A DNA stretch of 11,533 nucleotides, taken from the NCBI GenBank assembly GCA_900556945.1, contig USQP01000009.1:1-11533 (forward strand). The letters run 5' to 3'. The notes below the pieces were generated by a model. That model was not told the origin of the DNA. It saw only the letters and a program-made list of their open reading frames with translations, and searched no databases. The number at the start of each line of letters is the position of its first letter. The stretch's first letter is position 1. The position numbers and the translations under genes are program-made. The stretch is from an uncultured Clostridium sp. Its GTDB lineage: Bacteria > Bacillota > Clostridia > TANB77 > CAG-508. This document shows positions 1 to 7,998 of the stretch, piece by piece.

Positions 1-50
1 TACGAGATTACTACGCGTCTCGTGGGCTCGGAGATGTGTATAAGAGACAG
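1..50 (+). other. Nextera P7-side adapter (sequencing artefact)
   Basis: Bases 1-8 (TACGAGAT) match the end of the Illumina P7 oligo, 9-16 (TACTACGC) sit in the i7 index slot, 17-31 match the Read-2 Nextera adapter, and 32-50 are the 19-bp Tn5 mosaic end AGATGTGTATAAGAGACAG. This is library adapter left untrimmed, not genome and not a transposon end. The index looks like the Nextera XT index I remember as N719, but that is from memory. Genomic sequence starts at 51. Confidence 0.98.
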
Positions 51-85
51 AATCTATATATAAGTTAGTTCTTTGCTAATTATCA

Positions 86-1403
86 TTAAAATTCTAAAGA
101 ATCGATATCATCAAATGCAATCTCTTTTTCTTCCCCTGTTTTCATATCCTTTAATTTAAATTTATTCTGATTTATTTCATCCTCCCCAATGATAATAACA
201 TAGGGAATTTCCAATTTATCTGCATACTTAAATTTAGCCTTTAGCTTTTTGTGATTCAAATAAATTTCTGTTTTCACTCCGTTATCTCTTAGGTTAGTTG
301 CTAACCTAATTGGCATACTCAAATCTTCTACCATTGGTATAATTAATACATCAGAAACTGATTTTTTCTCAGCTTTTATCAAATTTAATTCGTTCAGTTT
401 ATAAAATAATCGAGTTAATCCGATTGATACACCTACTCCTGGTAATTTTTTATCTGTGTAATATTCAGCTAGATTTTCATACCTTCCACCTGAGCATACA
501 CTTCCGAAGTTCTCTATAATCGTTTAAAAATGTTTCATATACCGTTCCTGTATAGTAATCTAATCCTCTTGCTATGGTTAAATCTACTCTAAAATTACTT
601 TCTGGAATTCCAAATAACCTCATATTTTTTACTACATATTCTAGTTCTTGAACTCCTATTTTAAAAGTTTCGCTTGCAAAATTTAATTCTTCTAACTTTT
701 GAATCTTTTCATCAGAAGAACCATCAATTGCAATAAAATCCATAATCTTAGAAATTGATTCTTTTGAAACATTTAAGTCCTGTAACTCTTTCTCAACTGC
801 TCCTTTTCCAATTTTATCAATTTTATCAATAATTCTTAATATAGCAACAGAATTCTCTTTTTGACCTATTTCTTCAAATAAGCCATTTAATATTTTTCTA
901 TTATTGATTCGAATCGTAAAATTATCAAATCCTAGATTTTTAAATATAGTATAAATTACGCTTGGCAATTCTGCATCATTTATTAAATCTAATTCTCCAT
1001 CTCCAATGATATCAATATCACATTGATAAAATTCACGAAATCTTCCCTTTTGAGTTCTTTCTCCTCTATATACTTTTCCTATTTGGTATCTTCTAAACGG
1101 AAAACTTAAATTTCCATAGTTTTTAGCTACATATTTTGAAAGTGGTACAGTTAAATCAAATCTTAAAGATAAATCATGATCTCCTTTGTTAAATCGATAA
1201 ATTTGTTTTTCTGTCTCTCCTCCTGCTTTAGCAAGCAAAACCTCTGATAATTCTATTACTGGAGTGTCTAGCGGAAGAAATCCAAATTTTTTATAAGTAT
1301 TTTCTATTTGTTCTTTCATTTGATTAAATAATATCTGTTCATTTGGTAATAATTCCATAAATCCTGATAAAGTTTTTGGTTCTGTTTTTGTCATATATTT
1401 CAT
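86..1403 (-). CDS. hisS: Histidine--tRNA ligase, interrupted by a 1-nt frameshift
   Basis: Class II aminoacyl-tRNA synthetase that charges tRNA-His in the cytoplasm. The first part (1403 to about 510) encodes motif 1 near residues 47-52, RFDLTVP at 81-87, motif 2 around 104-135 (arginine in VYRGE, then YQCDIDIIG), and the HisRS signature RGLDYYTGTVYE at 279-290. After Glu298 the frame runs into an unrelated tail and a stop at 477. One frame over, from 508, the protein continues as FGSVCSGGRYENL, then motif 3 (GVGVSIGLTRL) and the anticodon-binding domain, ending at 86. Removing one base at 506-509 gives about 438 residues, normal for HisRS. The catalytic signature separates it from the paralogue HisZ. 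Start is ambiguous: ATG 1403 or ATG 1394, both behind AAGGAAGGAAAGGA. The motifs are of archaeal/eukaryotic/Bacteroidota type. Because the gene is normally essential, a sequence error is likelier than a true pseudogene. Confidence 0.93.
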
Positions 1404-1424
1404 TCCTTTCCTTCCTTGTTGATT

Positions 1425-1454
1425 ATTATATCATAAAAAACATTAAAATAGCAA
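1425..1454 (-). promoter_or_regulatory. Predicted sigma-A promoter of hisS
   Basis: On the minus strand TTGCTA (1449-1454) and a perfect TATAAT (1425-1430) are separated by 18 nt. TG one base before the -10 adds an extended -10 element. The start site would fall near 1418, leaving a leader of about 15 nt that holds little more than the ribosome binding site. There is no room for a T-box, so hisS here shows no sign of T-box control. Confidence 0.55.
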
Positions 1455-1507
1455 TGTATAAAAATAATACACTACGCCTTAATAAGTTTGCAGAATTATA
1501 TATGTGT

Positions 1508-2155
1508 TTACATTAATTTTGGTTTTAATTCTAGATAAATAGGTTTCTCATCTTTTATCCTCGTGCTTAATCCATGTCCTGGATACACAATAGTTTCATC
1601 TGGTAATGACATTAGTTTTTTGGTAATCGAATCCATGATATCTTCCAAGCTTCCTGTTGGCACATCTGTTCTTCCCCAAGTACCTCTAAATAATGTATCA
1701 CCTGAAAATAAGCATTTTTCTTCTTTACAATAAAGACAAGTACCTCCTTTCGTATGCCCTGGCGTATGAATAACTTGAAATTCTAAGTTTCCTAAGTGTA
1801 TGAAATCTTCATCATCTATCCTTGAATCCGCTTCTAGTTCTATCTTTTCTTCTCTAATATATGGTGTTAAATTGATTCTCGCATCATTTAATCCTTCTGC
1901 ATCCATACGATGAATTAAAATTTTTCCACCACACTTGTTTTTTAATTCTGTTACGCCAAATATGTGATCACCATGGCAATGTGTTAAATAAATATATTTT
2001 AGCTTTCCACCTAATATTTGAATCATTTCTTCTATTTTATCCACATCCCCAGCAGGATCAATCACCATAATTTCCTTGGATTTCTCATCTAATATCATAT
2101 AGCAATTCGTTGGATCTCCTACCCATGTATCTATCTTTCGTTCTTTTAATATCAT
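1508..2155 (-). CDS. MBL-fold metallo-hydrolase (glyoxalase II-like)
   Basis: A 215-residue cytoplasmic metallo-beta-lactamase-fold hydrolase. The binuclear metal site is visible: THCHGDH with His59, His61, Asp63 and His64; His134 in HTPGHT; the bridging Asp153 in SGDTLF; and His194 in YPGHG. The GRTD segment after SGDTLFRG is typical of the short bacterial YcbL/YqgX-like glyoxalase II group, which lack the C-terminal glutathione-binding domain of classical GloB. The true substrate cannot be read from sequence; a thioester is the family expectation. The ATG at 2155 has GAAAGGA at 2164-2170 as ribosome binding site. Genes of this family often sit between relA and hisS in clostridia, as here. 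It lies 93 nt downstream of relA, with a palindromic repeat in the gap, so it may be read from the recJ-relA transcript; no separate promoter was found. Confidence 0.9.
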   Translation of the reverse strand: MILKERKIDTWVGDPTNCYMILDEKSKEIMVIDPAGDVDKIEEMIQILGGKLKYIYLTHCHGDHIFGVTELKNKCGGKILIHRMDAEGLNDARINLTPYIREEKIELEADSRIDDEDFIHLGNLEFQVIHTPGHTKGGTCLYCKEEKCLFSGDTLFRGTWGRTDVPTGSLEDIMDSITKKLMSLPDETIVYPGHGLSTRIKDEKPIYLELKPKLM

Positions 2156-2185
2156 TTTTGTTTTCCTTTCTTTTAAGTAAGATGT

Positions 2186-2228
2186 GTCTCAAAATGGACA
2201 GTTAATTTAGAAATGTCCATTTTGAAAC
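2186..2228. repeat. Intergenic palindromic repeat (hairpin)
   Basis: CAAAATGGACA at 2190-2200 and TGTCCATTTTG at 2214-2224 form a perfect 11-bp inverted repeat around a 13-nt loop. The stem extends to about 15 positions with one mismatch (2186-2228). Read in the direction of relA transcription it is not followed by a T-run, so it is a poor intrinsic terminator. The words GGGGAC, TTTCAAAATGGAC and GAGACA resemble the short palindromic intergenic repeats seen in many gut Bacillota genomes, which is from memory. It could also protect or process the relA mRNA. Confidence 0.7.
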
Positions 2229-2236
2229 GTCCCCAA

Positions 2237-2252
2237 TTGGTCATTTGGTCAT
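2237..2252. repeat. Tandem 8-bp repeat overlapping the relA stop codon
   Basis: TTGGTCAT occurs twice head to tail (2237-2244 and 2245-2252). On the minus strand it reads ATGACCAA twice. The TGA stop of relA (2249-2251) lies inside the copy nearer the gene. It adjoins the palindrome at 2186-2228 and may be part of the same element. Confidence 0.75.
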
Positions 2253-4447
2253 TTTTTCCTTCTTACTTCATATACACTATCAACTTTTCTGATAACCTTA
2301 ATCGCTTTATTTAATTCTTCTAAATTTTCTACTTCTAATGTAATATCAATGATTGCAATTCTTTCTTTTGTTACTTTGGTATTAACACCTGTTATCTTTA
2401 CCTTTGTTGTTCCTATTTCTTTTAAAATATCTACTAATAATCCCGCTCTATCATTTGAATTTATTTCTATATCTGCCTGATAAGAAACTTCATTTTCCTC
2501 TTTGTACCACTCTACATCTATCATTCTATTTTCTTCTGATATTAGATCTTTTATATTGGTACAGTCTTTCCTGTGAACGGATACTCCTCTTCCTTTTGTA
2601 ATATATCCTACAATTTCATCACCTGGAAGTGGATTACAACATTTTGAAAGTTTTACTAAGCAATTATCAATTCCTTTTACAATAATTCCTGAGTTGGATG
2701 GTTTTATTTTTCTATTTTTTTCTTTTGCTAATTCTTGAATTTTTTGTTCTATATCTTCTTCTTGATGTTCTTTTCTATATTCTTGTAACATTCTTGCAAT
2801 TACTTTGACTGGAGAATTAGCTCCAAATCCAACTGCAGCATACATTTCATCTAAGTTTTTATATTTATATTTTTCTAACATTGGCTCAATATATTCATTC
2901 TTAAATAAATCTGTATATGTGAATCCTATTCTTTTTAGTTCTTTTTCTATTGATTCTTTTCCTTTTTCAATATTCTCAGCTTTTTGAGCTTTTTTAAACC
3001 AACTTTTTATCTTATTTTTAGCACTAGAACTTTTTACAAATTTCAACCAATCTCTGCTTGGACCTTTTGAATTATCGGAAGTTATAATTTCTATAATATC
3101 TCCACTTTCTAGTGGCGTAATAATTGGCATCATCTTACTGTTAATTTTGCACCCTGTCATATGATGACCAATTTCAGCATGGATGCTATAAGCAAAATCA
3201 ATTGAAGTTGCTCCTCTTGGAAGTACTTTTATCGCTCCTTTTGGTGTAAATACATATACTTCATCTTCAAACAATTCCGTTTTTAAGGTATCCAAGAACT
3301 CTTGTGGATCCTGCATTTCTTTTTGCCACTCTAAAGTTTCTCGAAGCCAAGCTAATTTATCTTCTTCAACCTTTACAACTTGTTTTTTTCCAAAATAGCT
3401 AGCTTCTTTATAGGCCCAATGAGCTGCAATACCATATTCCGCAACTCGATGCATTTCCCATGTACGAATCTGCACTTCAAATGGTGTTCCTTTTTCTCCT
3501 AAAAGTGTGGTATGAATCGATTGATACATATTCGGTTTGGGAACCGCTATATAATCTTTGAATCTCCCTGGCATTGGACTATACAATTCGTGCACTACTC
3601 CCAATGCTGCATAACAGTCTTTTACTGAGTTTACAAGAATTCTAAGAGCGAACAAATCGTATATTTGATCTAGTGTTTTATTATCCCTTTTCATCTTTCG
3701 ATAAATACTATATAAATGTTTTGCTCTTCCCGTTACCTCTGCTTCAATTCTTTGTTTTTTTAGGGCGACCCTTATGTCAGCCATAATTTTTTCAATAAAT
3801 TTTAATCTCTCATCTCTCTTTTTATTAATACCTTCTACTAATTCATGATATTCTTCTGGATACAAATATTTAAATGCTAAATCTTCTAGCTCCCACTTTA
3901 AAGAATACAATCCTAATCGATTAGCAAGTGGTGCATACAACTCCATTGTTTCTTTTGCATTTGCTATCTGCCTATCTCTTTTCAAATATTTTAATGTTCT
4001 CATATTGTGAAGCCTATCCGCTAATTTTATAATGATTACTCTAATATCTTTTCCCATAGCAAGAAACATTTTTCTGTAATCTTCTACTTGTTGTTCTTCT
4101 ACTGATGTAAACATCATGTTACTAAGTTTAGTAACCCCTGCTACCATCTCTGATATTTCTTCTCCGAATTCATCTTTTATATCCTCTTCTTTTACTTCTG
4201 TGTCTTCCACTACGTCATGCAAAAGAGCTGCACAAATCGTACTATCATCTAGCCCAATATCTGCTAAAATATATGCCACGTTAAGAGGATGTATAATATA
4301 TGGCTCTCCCGATTTTCTACATTGAGTTCCATGATGATTAAAAGCATAGTTATATGCTTTCATAATTAATTTATGATCTACTCTTCTTGAATGTTGTTTC
4401 CTTTTTGCTATTACATCTTGAATTGTTATTTCTTCGTTTTGTTGCAT
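2249..4447 (-). CDS. relA: Bifunctional (p)ppGpp synthetase/hydrolase, RelA/SpoT family
   Basis: Makes pppGpp from ATP and GTP/GDP on stalled ribosomes and also hydrolyses it, controlling the stringent response. All domains of a long Rel are present in 732 residues. The HD hydrolase has His53, HDVVED at 77-82 and Asp144 in KLADRLHN. The synthetase runs about 240-345 with GRAKHLYSIYRKM, RFKD at 295-298 and FEVQIRTWEMHRVAEYG. Then come a TGS domain (about 396-457), a helical region, a Cys-Cys zinc-finger-type domain (CC 603-604, His625, Cys629) and a C-terminal ACT domain (about 657-730). RFKD is the RXKD signature of bifunctional Rel, not the EXDD of monofunctional RelA, and the HD site is intact, so both activities are expected. 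AAAGGGAG at 4457-4464 supports the ATG at 4447. It lies 36 nt after recJ and is probably co-transcribed with it. Confidence 0.97.
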   Translation of the reverse strand: MQQNEEITIQDVIAKRKQHSRRVDHKLIMKAYNYAFNHHGTQCRKSGEPYIIHPLNVAYILADIGLDDSTICAALLHDVVEDTEVKEEDIKDEFGEEISEMVAGVTKLSNMMFTSVEEQQVEDYRKMFLAMGKDIRVIIIKLADRLHNMRTLKYLKRDRQIANAKETMELYAPLANRLGLYSLKWELEDLAFKYLYPEEYHELVEGINKKRDERLKFIEKIMADIRVALKKQRIEAEVTGRAKHLYSIYRKMKRDNKTLDQIYDLFALRILVNSVKDCYAALGVVHELYSPMPGRFKDYIAVPKPNMYQSIHTTLLGEKGTPFEVQIRTWEMHRVAEYGIAAHWAYKEASYFGKKQVVKVEEDKLAWLRETLEWQKEMQDPQEFLDTLKTELFEDEVYVFTPKGAIKVLPRGATSIDFAYSIHAEIGHHMTGCKINSKMMPIITPLESGDIIEIITSDNSKGPSRDWLKFVKSSSAKNKIKSWFKKAQKAENIEKGKESIEKELKRIGFTYTDLFKNEYIEPMLEKYKYKNLDEMYAAVGFGANSPVKVIARMLQEYRKEHQEEDIEQKIQELAKEKNRKIKPSNSGIIVKGIDNCLVKLSKCCNPLPGDEIVGYITKGRGVSVHRKDCTNIKDLISEENRMIDVEWYKEENEVSYQADIEINSNDRAGLLVDILKEIGTTKVKITGVNTKVTKERIAIIDITLEVENLEELNKAIKVIRKVDSVYEVRRKK

Positions 4448-4483
4448 CCCTTTACACTCCCTTTTACAATCTAATTAATATTT

Positions 4484-6175
4484 TTATATTGATCTCATCA
4501 TATCTTTTAAATTAATCTGTAAATTTTCAGTTCCATTAAATGTATTTACTTCTAATACACCAGCCACATCAATCTTATCTCCAATTCGATATTCTTCTGT
4601 CAGATAACCCATATTAAAGCCTATTGCATTTATAATATTGTTGGTATCTTTTAACGTCAATTTTAAATGTTTTCCTTCTGATAAAGCTCGAATGGAATCT
4701 ATTTTCAAATTTTTAAAAGCAAATATTGGCATTTTATTTGCCTCACCAAATGGTTCTAGCTGTTTCATGCTCTCAACCATTTCTTTATTGATATCACTTA
4801 AGTTTATTTTTGCATCAATATTAATAATTGGCATAATTTCATCAATATGGTTTTCTGTGGCTATTTTTTCAAATTCTTCTCGAAAAGCTTCTAACTTTTC
4901 TTTCTTTATTGTAATTCCTACAGCCATACTATGTCCACCAAATTTTTCCACTGTATCTGAGCATTTCATTAAAACATCATGTAAATCAAAACCTGGTATA
5001 CTTCTTCCTGATCCTTTTCCTATTCCGTTTTCTTCAAAGCTTAACAAAATACTTGGTTTAAAATACATATCTGTAATCTTAGAAGAAACAATTCCAATTA
5101 CTCCATGGTGCCAATTTTTTCCTCCAACAACAATTGCTTTCTTATCATTTAAATGTTCCTTTTCAATTTTCTCTATTGCACTTTCAAAAATTGCCTTTTC
5201 TGTTTCTTGCCTTTCTCGATTATGCTCATTCAATTTCTTTGTTAACTCATTTACTTCGTTTCTATCAGATGACAAAAATAATTCTAATGCTTCTTCCGCT
5301 TTTCCCATTCTTCCGCATGCATTGATTCTAGGTGCCACACCAAAAGAAATCGTATTAGAGTCTATCTTTGTATAACCAGATGAATGAATAATGGACTTTA
5401 ATCCTATGTTTTTAGTCTGTTTTACAAGCATTAGACCTAATTTCGCTATCACCCTATTTTCATCTACTAAAGGAACGATATCAGATATCGTTCCAATACA
5501 TACAATATCTAAATATTTTAAATAGGATTCTTCTTTTAACCCCATCCTAATTCCTAATGCCTGAATTAATTTAAAAACAACCCCTACTCCTGCCAGTTCT
5601 CTAAATGGGTATTTGCTGTCTTTTCTTTTATTGTCAATCACAGCATATGCCTTTGGTAATTCATTTCCTGGCTCATGATGATCTGTTACAATTGTTTCAA
5701 TTCCTAGAGAATTAGCATATTCAATTTCATCTATTGCAGATATTCCACAATCTACTGTAATCATCAAATCACATCCAGATTGCTTAATGGTATCAATCGC
5801 ATCTTTATTCAGACCATATCCTTCGTCTAATCGATTTGGTATGTAGCTTGAAGTTTCTAATCCTATATCTTTTAAAAAACTTTTTAACACAGTTATACTT
5901 GTAATACCATCTACGTCATAATCTCCATATATCGTAACTTTTTGCTTTTCTTGAATTGCTTTTACTATTTTTTCAATAGCCTTTTCCATATCCGTTATTA
6001 AAAAAGGATCATAAAAATCATCCCTTGTTGGATTCAAAAATAGTTTAATATCATCTTCTTTTATAATATTTCTGTTAACTAATATGGTAGCTAGTAATTC
6101 ATTTAATTGATATTTACTTTTTATCCTTTTAACTTCTTCCGTGTTTGTTTCATATATTTGCCACTTTTTATTCAT
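4484..6175 (-). CDS. recJ: Single-stranded-DNA-specific 5'-3' exonuclease RecJ
   Basis: DHH-family nuclease that degrades ssDNA 5' to 3' in RecF-type recombination, mismatch and base-excision repair. The 563-residue length is close to the E. coli enzyme. Metal-binding motifs are in order: GDYDVDG at 84-90, VDCG at 141-144, DHH at 165-167, and SDIVPL at 231-236. The DHHA1 part follows, with HHGVIGIV at 356-363, GSGRS at 388-392 and GGHSMAVG at 413-420. The remaining C-terminus, to about 560, fits the RecJ OB-fold. No key residue is missing. The ATG at 6175 follows GGGAGAGGA at 6178-6186. relA starts 36 nt downstream; recJ-relA adjacency is common in Bacillota. The upstream fabI unit ends with a terminator, so recJ likely has its own promoter in 6190-6240. 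Confidence 0.96.
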   Translation of the reverse strand: MNKKWQIYETNTEEVKRIKSKYQLNELLATILVNRNIIKEDDIKLFLNPTRDDFYDPFLITDMEKAIEKIVKAIQEKQKVTIYGDYDVDGITSITVLKSFLKDIGLETSSYIPNRLDEGYGLNKDAIDTIKQSGCDLMITVDCGISAIDEIEYANSLGIETIVTDHHEPGNELPKAYAVIDNKRKDSKYPFRELAGVGVVFKLIQALGIRMGLKEESYLKYLDIVCIGTISDIVPLVDENRVIAKLGLMLVKQTKNIGLKSIIHSSGYTKIDSNTISFGVAPRINACGRMGKAEEALELFLSSDRNEVNELTKKLNEHNRERQETEKAIFESAIEKIEKEHLNDKKAIVVGGKNWHHGVIGIVSSKITDMYFKPSILLSFEENGIGKGSGRSIPGFDLHDVLMKCSDTVEKFGGHSMAVGITIKKEKLEAFREEFEKIATENHIDEIMPIINIDAKINLSDINKEMVESMKQLEPFGEANKMPIFAFKNLKIDSIRALSEGKHLKLTLKDTNNIINAIGFNMGYLTEEYRIGDKIDVAGVLEVNTFNGTENLQINLKDMMRSI

Positions 6176-6200
6176 ATTCCTCTCCCAAAATCTATTTTTT

Positions 6201-6213
6201 GTTATTGTATAAC
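6201..6213 (-). promoter_or_regulatory. Weak candidate -10 region of recJ, inside a small palindrome
   Basis: On the minus strand TACAAT (6204-6209) is one base from TATAAT and would put transcription start near 6197, just before the recJ ribosome binding site. It lies within GTTATACAATAAC, a palindrome with 5-bp arms. No convincing -35 box is seen at 16-18 nt. The case rests mainly on the terminator just upstream, which means recJ needs a start in this gap. Confidence 0.3.
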
Positions 6214-6240
6214 ATTTTTATCTTTTTTAAAAGGGGTTAG

Positions 6241-6288
6241 CAATAAAAAATAAAAACTATTTGAACATTTTTTATATTCAAATAGTTT
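6241..6288 (-). terminator. Rho-independent terminator after fabI
   Basis: A perfect 12-bp inverted repeat (arms 6254-6265 and 6277-6288, AACTATTTGAA and its complement) encloses an 11-nt loop. In minus-strand transcription the stem is followed immediately by TTTTATTTTTTATTG, a U-rich tract. It begins about 19 nt past the fabI stop and closes the accD-accA-fabI unit. The stem is AT-rich, as expected in this genome. Confidence 0.85.
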
Positions 6289-6306
6289 CTATTGTCTAAT
6301 AATTCT

Positions 6307-7077
6307 CTATACACCAATTACTGAAAATCCATTATCTACATGGATAATTTCACCTGTTATAGCACTTGACATATCGCTAAATAGGAATGCTGTTGCATTA
6401 CCAACTTGATCTGTTGTAACATTTCTATGTAATGGTGCTTTTTCTTCTACTACATCTAATATCGAACCAAAATCTTTAATTCCCTTTGCAGATAAAGTTT
6501 TGATTGGTCCAGCTGATATTCCATTAATTCTATATCCTTCTTTTCCTAAATCTTTTGATAAGTATCTTATACTAGCTTCTAATGCTGCTTTAGCAACTCC
6601 CATTACATTATATCCTTCAATCACTTTTTCTGAGCCATAATAAGTATAAGCTACTATACTAGCTCCTTCTTCTAACATTTCTTTTTCTTTTGCCATTCTC
6701 ACAATAGCAACTAATGAATAACTACTAACATCTTGAGCATGACTATATCCATCTCTTGATGTCAAGATAAAATCATTTCTTAAATCATCTGAATAAGCAT
6801 GAGCAATTGCATGTAATATCCCATCTACTTTACCATGATTTTTCTTAATTTCTTCTAAACATTTATCAATATTTTCATCAACTGCTACATCTCCTAAAGC
6901 ATATACACTTGATCCTGGTAATTCTTCCAATAAACTTTTTACTTTCTCTATATTTTCCTCTGCTGCTGTGCAAATCACTTCTGCCCCTTGCTCATACGCT
7001 GCCTTTGCTGCTCCCCAAGCTATGCTCCACTTATTCCTTACTCCCATAATCACTACTTTTTTACCTTTTAAAATCAT
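6307..7077 (-). CDS. fabI: Enoyl-[acyl-carrier-protein] reductase (NADH) FabI
   Basis: Catalyses the last step of each fatty-acid elongation cycle, reducing trans-2-enoyl-ACP with NAD(P)H. It is a 256-residue short-chain dehydrogenase-fold protein. The N-terminal nucleotide-binding loop is the FabI form GVRNKWSIAWG (12-22) instead of the classical GxxxGxG. The catalytic set lies in YTYYGSEKVIEGYNVMGVAK: Tyr146, Tyr156 and Lys163, the same numbering as E. coli FabI. SAGPIKTLSAKGI (188-200) is the family's substrate-loop region and DNGFSVIGV ends the protein. AGGAGG at 7087-7092, 9 nt before the ATG, is a strong ribosome binding site. It is 80 nt downstream of accA and ends before a terminator, so it is the last gene of the accD-accA-fabI unit. 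FabI, not FabK, as the reductase implies potential sensitivity to FabI inhibitors; this is inference. Confidence 0.96.
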   Translation of the reverse strand: MILKGKKVVIMGVRNKWSIAWGAAKAAYEQGAEVICTAAEENIEKVKSLLEELPGSSVYALGDVAVDENIDKCLEEIKKNHGKVDGILHAIAHAYSDDLRNDFILTSRDGYSHAQDVSSYSLVAIVRMAKEKEMLEEGASIVAYTYYGSEKVIEGYNVMGVAKAALEASIRYLSKDLGKEGYRINGISAGPIKTLSAKGIKDFGSILDVVEEKAPLHRNVTTDQVGNATAFLFSDMSSAITGEIIHVDNGFSVIGV

Positions 7078-7157
7078 CTTTTCTTTCCTCCTATTTACGT
7101 ATTTTTAATTATATTTATCAGCGACTGCCATTTACCTTAGTTTATCATTTGGCCTCT

Positions 7158-7955
7158 TTAATATGACATAAATTTTTCATATCTTTGTTTTAATAGTTCT
7201 TCTTCTGATAATTGTTGTAATTTTTTAATGTTTTGTATTAAATATTTTTTTAATTCTTCTACAATAGTACTAAAATCATCTTGAGCACCAGTTTCTGGTT
7301 CCGATATTATTTGATCAATAATTTTTAATTTTTTTAAATCATTTGCTGTTATCTTCATATTTTTTGCTGCTTCTTTTGCTTTACTTGCATCCTTATATAA
7401 AATACTAGCAAAACCTTCTGGCGATAAAATAGAATAAATAGCATTTTCTAACATGACAATTTTATCTCCGACTCCAATGGCTAAAGCTCCTCCACTTGAG
7501 CCTTCTCCAATTACAATGCATATGATAGGAACTTTTAAATTTGACATTTCCATGATGTTTTTAGCTATTGCTTCACCTTGTCCTCTTTCTTCTGCGCCCA
7601 TTCCAGGATAGGCTCCTGGTGTATCAATAAAAGTTATAATTGGTCTTCCAAACTTTTCAGCTTGCTTCATTAGTCTTAAGGCTTTTCTGTATCCTTCTGG
7701 CTCTGGCATGCCAAAATTTCGCTCCATATTTTCCTTTACATTTTTACCTTTCTGTTCTCCAATAACCGTTATCGGCATTCCATTTAAGGTTACTATTCCA
7801 CCAATAATGGCTTTGTCATCTCCAAAGTTTCTGTCACCATGAAGTTCTACAAACTCTTCAAATATGGCATTGATATAATCTAAAGCTTTGGGTCTTTCTA
7901 ATTGTCTTGCTAATACAACTTTATCCCAAGCAGTTATTGTTTTCCTTTTTTTCAT
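7158..7955 (-). CDS. accA: Acetyl-CoA carboxylase carboxyltransferase subunit alpha
   Basis: With AccD forms the carboxyltransferase that moves CO2 from carboxybiotin to acetyl-CoA, giving malonyl-CoA. The protein has 265 residues, shorter than E. coli AccA (about 319) mainly at the N-terminus, as in many clostridia. Crotonase-fold landmarks are visible: [11 protein letters not shown] at 37-47, DTPGAYPG at 111-118, the oxyanion/CoA-site glycines [12 protein letters not shown] at 150-161, and SPEG at 178-181. AAGGGAAGGA at 7968-7977 lies 12 nt before the ATG, a longer than usual spacing, but no better start exists. It follows accD by 43 nt on the same strand. accB and accC are not in the window and must be encoded elsewhere. 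Confidence 0.96.
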   Translation of the reverse strand: MKKRKTITAWDKVVLARQLERPKALDYINAIFEEFVELHGDRNFGDDKAIIGGIVTLNGMPITVIGEQKGKNVKENMERNFGMPEPEGYRKALRLMKQAEKFGRPIITFIDTPGAYPGMGAEERGQGEAIAKNIMEMSNLKVPIICIVIGEGSSGGALAIGVGDKIVMLENAIYSILSPEGFASILYKDASKAKEAAKNMKITANDLKKLKIIDQIISEPETGAQDDFSTIVEELKKYLIQNIKKLQQLSEEELLKQRYEKFMSY

Positions 7956-7998
7956 TATCTTTTCACATCCTTCCCTTGTTTCGTAGCAAGAACTTTTC

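Noticed and set aside
51-85. Terminator after hisS
   Set aside because: Only a 4-bp TTAG/CTAA stem and no T-run before the adapter begins; the genomic sequence is too short to judge.
1404-1507. T-box or other riboswitch before hisS
   Set aside because: The gap is 104 nt and the predicted promoter leaves a leader of about 15 nt; no T-box sequence is seen.
2186-2228. Palindrome after relA as a Rho-independent terminator
   Set aside because: No T-run follows the stem in the direction of relA transcription; the next bases are GAGACACATC.
4638-5375. 245-codon plus-strand frame
   Set aside because: Lies wholly antisense to the DHH/DHHA1 region of recJ, which has intact motifs; no ribosome binding site and composition of a shadow frame.
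7078-7157. TATAAT on the minus strand between accA and fabI as an internal fabI promoter
   Set aside because: The TATAAT is present, but the hexamer 17 nt upstream has almost no resemblance to TTGACA; a weak internal start cannot be excluded.
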